Shown one piece after another: positions 61,488 to 64,000 of a DNA stretch of 64,000 nt; position 1 is the stretch's first letter, and each line of letters starts with the position of its first letter. A program made the translations under genes and the position numbers. This DNA is from Achromobacter deleyi (lineage in GTDB: Bacteria; Pseudomonadota; Gammaproteobacteria; Burkholderiales; Burkholderiaceae_B), in the NCBI RefSeq assembly GCF_016127315.1, contig NZ_CP065997.1, positions 620,001 through 684,000 of the forward strand. Direction: 5' to 3'. The notes beneath the pieces were generated by a model that did no database searches, was not told the DNA's origin, and saw nothing but the letters and a program-made list of their open reading frames with translations.

Positions 61488-61625
61488 CGAAATTTGCTCA
61501 GTACGATGTATTTCGGCGAAACGCCTGCTTTGAGCAGCAAGCAATCGATAAACTGACTTTTCAGTAACTTGCTCTGATATGCTAGCGGTGCGCCTTTGCT
61601 ACCTCAAACATCGGAGCTATACACC

Positions 61626-62177
61626 ATGAATGTCAGGAATTCCGAATACCGTTTCAGTCCTTTGGTCATAGGACTGCATTGGCTGACTGTGCTTCTCATC
61701 ATCGCGGTCTATGCGAGCATGGAGCTGCGCGGACTGGCACCCAAGGGCGCCTTGAGAGACGCCATGAAGTCCTTGCACTACCTGCTGGGCCTCAGCGTTC
61801 TGGTGATCGTCGTGATCCGTATCGGGGTGCGCATCCAGGCGGGCGTGAAGCCCGCGATCCAACCACCCATGCCACGCTGGCAGGCCACGCTCGCCGATGT
61901 CATGCACTATGCGCTCTACAGCTTCATGCTCGCCATGCCGCTGCTCGGATGGCTCACCTTGAGTGCGGCGGGCAAGCCGATTGTTCTGTTTGGCTTGCCC
62001 ATTCCCTCTCTGATCGGCACCGACGTTGCTTTGTCGCGCCAACTCAAGGATGTCCATGAGGCGCTGGCGACATTGGGCTATGTCTTGATCGGATCGCATG
62101 CGATGGCGGCGCTGTTGCACCACTACGTCATGCGTGACAACACACTGGTTCGCATGCTTCCCGGTCGTCGCCCCTGA
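61626..62177 (+). CDS. Cytochrome b561-family protein
   Basis: A 183-residue four-helix membrane cytochrome b. Heme-ligand candidate histidines are in GLHWLTVLLI, SLHYLLG, MHYALYSF and HAMAALLHHY at helix edges. Members pass electrons from quinol or scavenge superoxide in the inner membrane. ATG 61626 has GGAG nine bases upstream. It is divergent from the pump operon and next to the VIT gene; b561 genes are often beside polymyxin/metal resistance regulators, though the physiological link is not established. Confidence 0.9.
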   Translation: MNVRNSEYRFSPLVIGLHWLTVLLIIAVYASMELRGLAPKGALRDAMKSLHYLLGLSVLVIVVIRIGVRIQAGVKPAIQPPMPRWQATLADVMHYALYSFMLAMPLLGWLTLSAAGKPIVLFGLPIPSLIGTDVALSRQLKDVHEALATLGYVLIGSHAMAALLHHYVMRDNTLVRMLPGRRP

Positions 62178-62218
62178 CCTACTGGCCTCAGGCTGCTTTA
62201 TATGGATTCGAATCTCCA

Positions 62219-62926
62219 ATGACCAAATTTCACCACCGCGCCCACCCTGAAAGTCACCGCACTGAACATATCGGATGGCTGCGCGCCGCTGTTCTGGGTG
62301 CCAATGACGGCATCATTTCCACGGCCAGCCTGGTTGCAGGCGTGGCTGCTGCCCATGCAAGCCATGCCAGCATCATGACCACGGCCATCGCGGGGTTGGT
62401 AGCCGGTGCCATGTCCATGGCTGCAGGCGAGTTCGTGTCGGTCTATTCACAAGCTGATACGGAGAAGGCGGATTTGGCGCGGGAACGTGATGAACTGGAA
62501 AACAGTCCGGAAGCAGAGCATCGGGAACTAACGGCCATCTATGTCCGGCGTGGCCTGGATCATCGACTCGCGGATCAGGTCGCCACGCAATTGATGGCGC
62601 ATGATGCGCTGGGCGCGCACGCGCGCGATGAATTGGGCATTTCTGAAACCTTGAGCGCTCGCCCGCTGCAAGCCGCCATGGCGTCCGCTGGGAGCTTCGC
62701 GGTGGGTGCGGCCATGCCGCTGGCCGTGGTTCTGTTGGCGCCGGAGCAGAGCCTGCTCTATTGGATCGTCGCGACGGCGATTGTCTTCCTGGCCCTTCTC
62801 GGCGCTGCGGCCGCTGCCGTGGGTGGTACGCCGCTCTTCAAAAGTGCGCTGCGCGTCGCGTTCTGGGGCACATTTGCCATGGCGGTGACAGCGGGCGTGG
62901 GAGCCATGTTCGGCACTGCGGTGTAG
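62219..62926 (+). CDS. VIT1/CCC1-family metal transporter
   Basis: A 235-residue membrane protein with five predicted helices, similar to the vacuolar iron/manganese transporter family. Motifs: LGANDGIISTASLVAGVAAA, SMAAGEFVSVYSQADTEKADL (metal-binding region with Glu and Met), and the membrane-exterior helix rich in charged residues. Probably moves Fe2+ or Mn2+ out of the cytoplasm. It is 41 bases after the b561 stop, likely co-transcribed. Confidence 0.9.
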   Translation: MTKFHHRAHPESHRTEHIGWLRAAVLGANDGIISTASLVAGVAAAHASHASIMTTAIAGLVAGAMSMAAGEFVSVYSQADTEKADLARERDELENSPEAEHRELTAIYVRRGLDHRLADQVATQLMAHDALGAHARDELGISETLSARPLQAAMASAGSFAVGAAMPLAVVLLAPEQSLLYWIVATAIVFLALLGAAAAAVGGTPLFKSALRVAFWGTFAMAVTAGVGAMFGTAV

Positions 62927-62939
62927 ATCTGCGTCAATC

Positions 62940-64000
62940 TCAGAGCAGCGGTGGCCAAGGGCCAAGCCGCGCGGACAGCCGACCGTTGTCCAGTGAGAAC
63001 GCCAGCGGCAGGTCTATGGCATGCGCGAGCGCCAGGGCCAGTGCAAGTCCCAGCCCGGCGTGGTGCGCCGTGCCACCTTCGGAATCCTTGCGCCAGAAGC
63101 GAAGTCCGAATTGATCCAGATCGGATGCCTGCAAATTGGGAGCTGTGTTGACGATGGTCAACATCCAGCCGGAAGCCGCGCGCTCCAGCCTACATTGAAT
63201 GTCGTCGCCTTCGGGCGCGTATTCGATGGCATTGCGCAAGAGGTTGGAGACGATGCGTTCGATCACGCCCTGATCGCTTTGCACCCATGCCGATTCAGGC
63301 AAAGTCACACGGATAGGTGACTTGGGTGCCATTTGCTGGACGTTGAATCCCGCCAGCAACTCTTGCAGCAAAGCTGTTAGATCCAGAGGATCAAGCGCAA
63401 GTGTGTGTTGGCCGGATTCAAGCCGCGCCAACAACAGCAGAGTGTCCACACTGCGCTGCATGCGTGAACTGGCCTGGATCGTTGCATTCAGGGCGCGCTG
63501 GATTTGGGTCGGGTCGGCATCGATCAAAGCGCTTTCTGCGCTGATGCGGATTTCTGCCAAGGGCGTGCGCAACTCGTGGGCCACGTCGCGGGAGAAGCGG
63601 CGCTCGCGGGCAATGGCCGCATACAGGTGATGCAAGCCCTGATTGAAGGCTTCGGCAAACGGCCGCAGTTCGCGTGGAAAGTCCGCTCCGGTCCGCGCAA
63701 TCGGCCGATCCGAACGCAGGTCGGCCAGTTGCACGCCGACGCGCTCCAGCATGACCACGATGCGCCGAACCATGAGCAGCGCCAGGCCTGTGGCCAGGAG
63801 CGTCGCCAGCACGATACCGCCCAGGAGCGTGAAGTGGATGCGCCGTTCGGTTTGATCCCAATCCCGACGTTCTGTTGCCACAACCAGCAATCGAGATTCC
63901 TCACCTCTTACCGGCACGCGCGTCGCCAGCGCGCGGCCCGCGTGGCCGTCCGGGAGTATCACGTCGTAGTAGCGTGGGGTGCCTTGCTCCACCGGTCCAA
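62940..64000 (-). CDS. Sensor histidine kinase (partial, N-terminus off window)
   Basis: The last 350 residues or so of a membrane histidine kinase are visible. They include the end of a periplasmic sensor region, a membrane helix (FTLLGGIVLATLLATGLALLM), a HAMP-like linker, the H box FSRDVAHELRTPLAEIR, the N box LLRNAIEYAPEG, and a G box GLGLALALALAHA. It resembles QseC/PmrB/CzcS-type kinases. The N-terminus and the partner response regulator, expected immediately upstream on the same strand, lie outside the window. It converges on the VIT gene with 13 bases between stops and probably controls the cargo genes. Confidence 0.88.
   Translation of the reverse strand, partial: GPVEQGTPRYYDVILPDGHAGRALATRVPVRGEESRLLVVATERRDWDQTERRIHFTLLGGIVLATLLATGLALLMVRRIVVMLERVGVQLADLRSDRPIARTGADFPRELRPFAEAFNQGLHHLYAAIARERRFSRDVAHELRTPLAEIRISAESALIDADPTQIQRALNATIQASSRMQRSVDTLLLLARLESGQHTLALDPLDLTALLQELLAGFNVQQMAPKSPIRVTLPESAWVQSDQGVIERIVSNLLRNAIEYAPEGDDIQCRLERAASGWMLTIVNTAPNLQASDLDQFGLRFWRKDSEGGTAHHAGLGLALALALAHAIDLPLAFSLDNGRLSARLGPWPPLL

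Larger units (their letters stand above)
38525..64000. mobile_element. Integrative conjugative element, Tn4371-like (partial)
   Basis: From 38820 the chromosome gives way to a conjugation module: DUF2274, trbI, G, F, L, K-like, J, E, D, C, B, an RHH gene, traG, an EexN-like lipoprotein and a LysR gene, followed by cargo. This gene order and the mix of RP4-type Trb proteins are those of the Tn4371 family. Integrase, relaxase, partition and excision genes are not seen, so the element continues beyond base 64000. Some 290 gene-free bases (38529-38819) lie between the left edge and the first gene. The left edge is inferred. Confidence 0.85.

Overview
The window looks like the chromosome of a GC-rich betaproteobacterium of the family Alcaligenaceae, most likely Bordetella or Achromobacter. 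The pointers are a Bug-type tricarboxylate receptor, PagP, a single-chain MurE-MurF ligase at its normal place in the dcw cluster, and the linkage of ftsZ, lpxC, a DciA/DUF721 gene, an M23 peptidase and secA. This is inferred from protein families and gene order; no search was run.

Left part (1-8,200): the end of an mgtE-type Mg transporter gene, pagP, a ChaC-type cyclotransferase, an Lrp/AsnC regulator, an SDR dehydrogenase, a cysteine-dioxygenase-like cupin, a ThDP enzyme followed by a Bug receptor and an FCD-GntR regulator, and a VOC protein. Middle part (8,200-31,230, nearly all minus strand): secA, an M23 peptidase, dciA (plus strand), lpxC, then the complete division and cell-wall cluster, transcribed mraZ-rsmH-ftsL-ftsI-murEF-mraY-murD-ftsW-murG-murC-ddl-ftsQ-ftsA-ftsZ. 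Most of these genes overlap by a few bases. A sigma70-like promoter and a 10-bp-phased array of MraZ-type repeats lie before mraZ. Upstream of them are an intrinsic terminator and the RNase P RNA gene.

31,990-38,528: uup, pyrC, an M20 amidohydrolase, a small SWIB-domain protein, a repeat-containing gene-free stretch, a broken LysR gene and a LysE-type exporter.

38,529-64,000: one side of an integrative conjugative element of the Tn4371 type. It carries a full mating-pair-formation set (traG, an RHH gene, trbB-C-D-E-J-K-L-F-G-I and a DUF2274 gene), an EexN-like lipoprotein and a LysR regulator. Next comes cargo: a seven-gene minus-strand unit (membrane fusion protein, heavy-metal RND pump, DUF3240 protein, outer-membrane factor, PAP2 phosphatase, EptA/MCR-type lipid A phosphoethanolamine transferase, DgkA). 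It is flanked by a divergent cytochrome b561 gene, a VIT-family transporter and a histidine kinase cut by the window end. The integrase, relaxase and other end of the element are not in the window.

The most notable part is this cargo. It joins metal efflux and a complete lipid-A phosphoethanolamine module (transferase, diacylglycerol recycling by DgkA, lipid phosphatase) in what looks like one transcript on a conjugative element. The lipid genes have visibly lower G+C than everything around them, and the composition shift appears to run into the middle of the neighbouring LysR gene.
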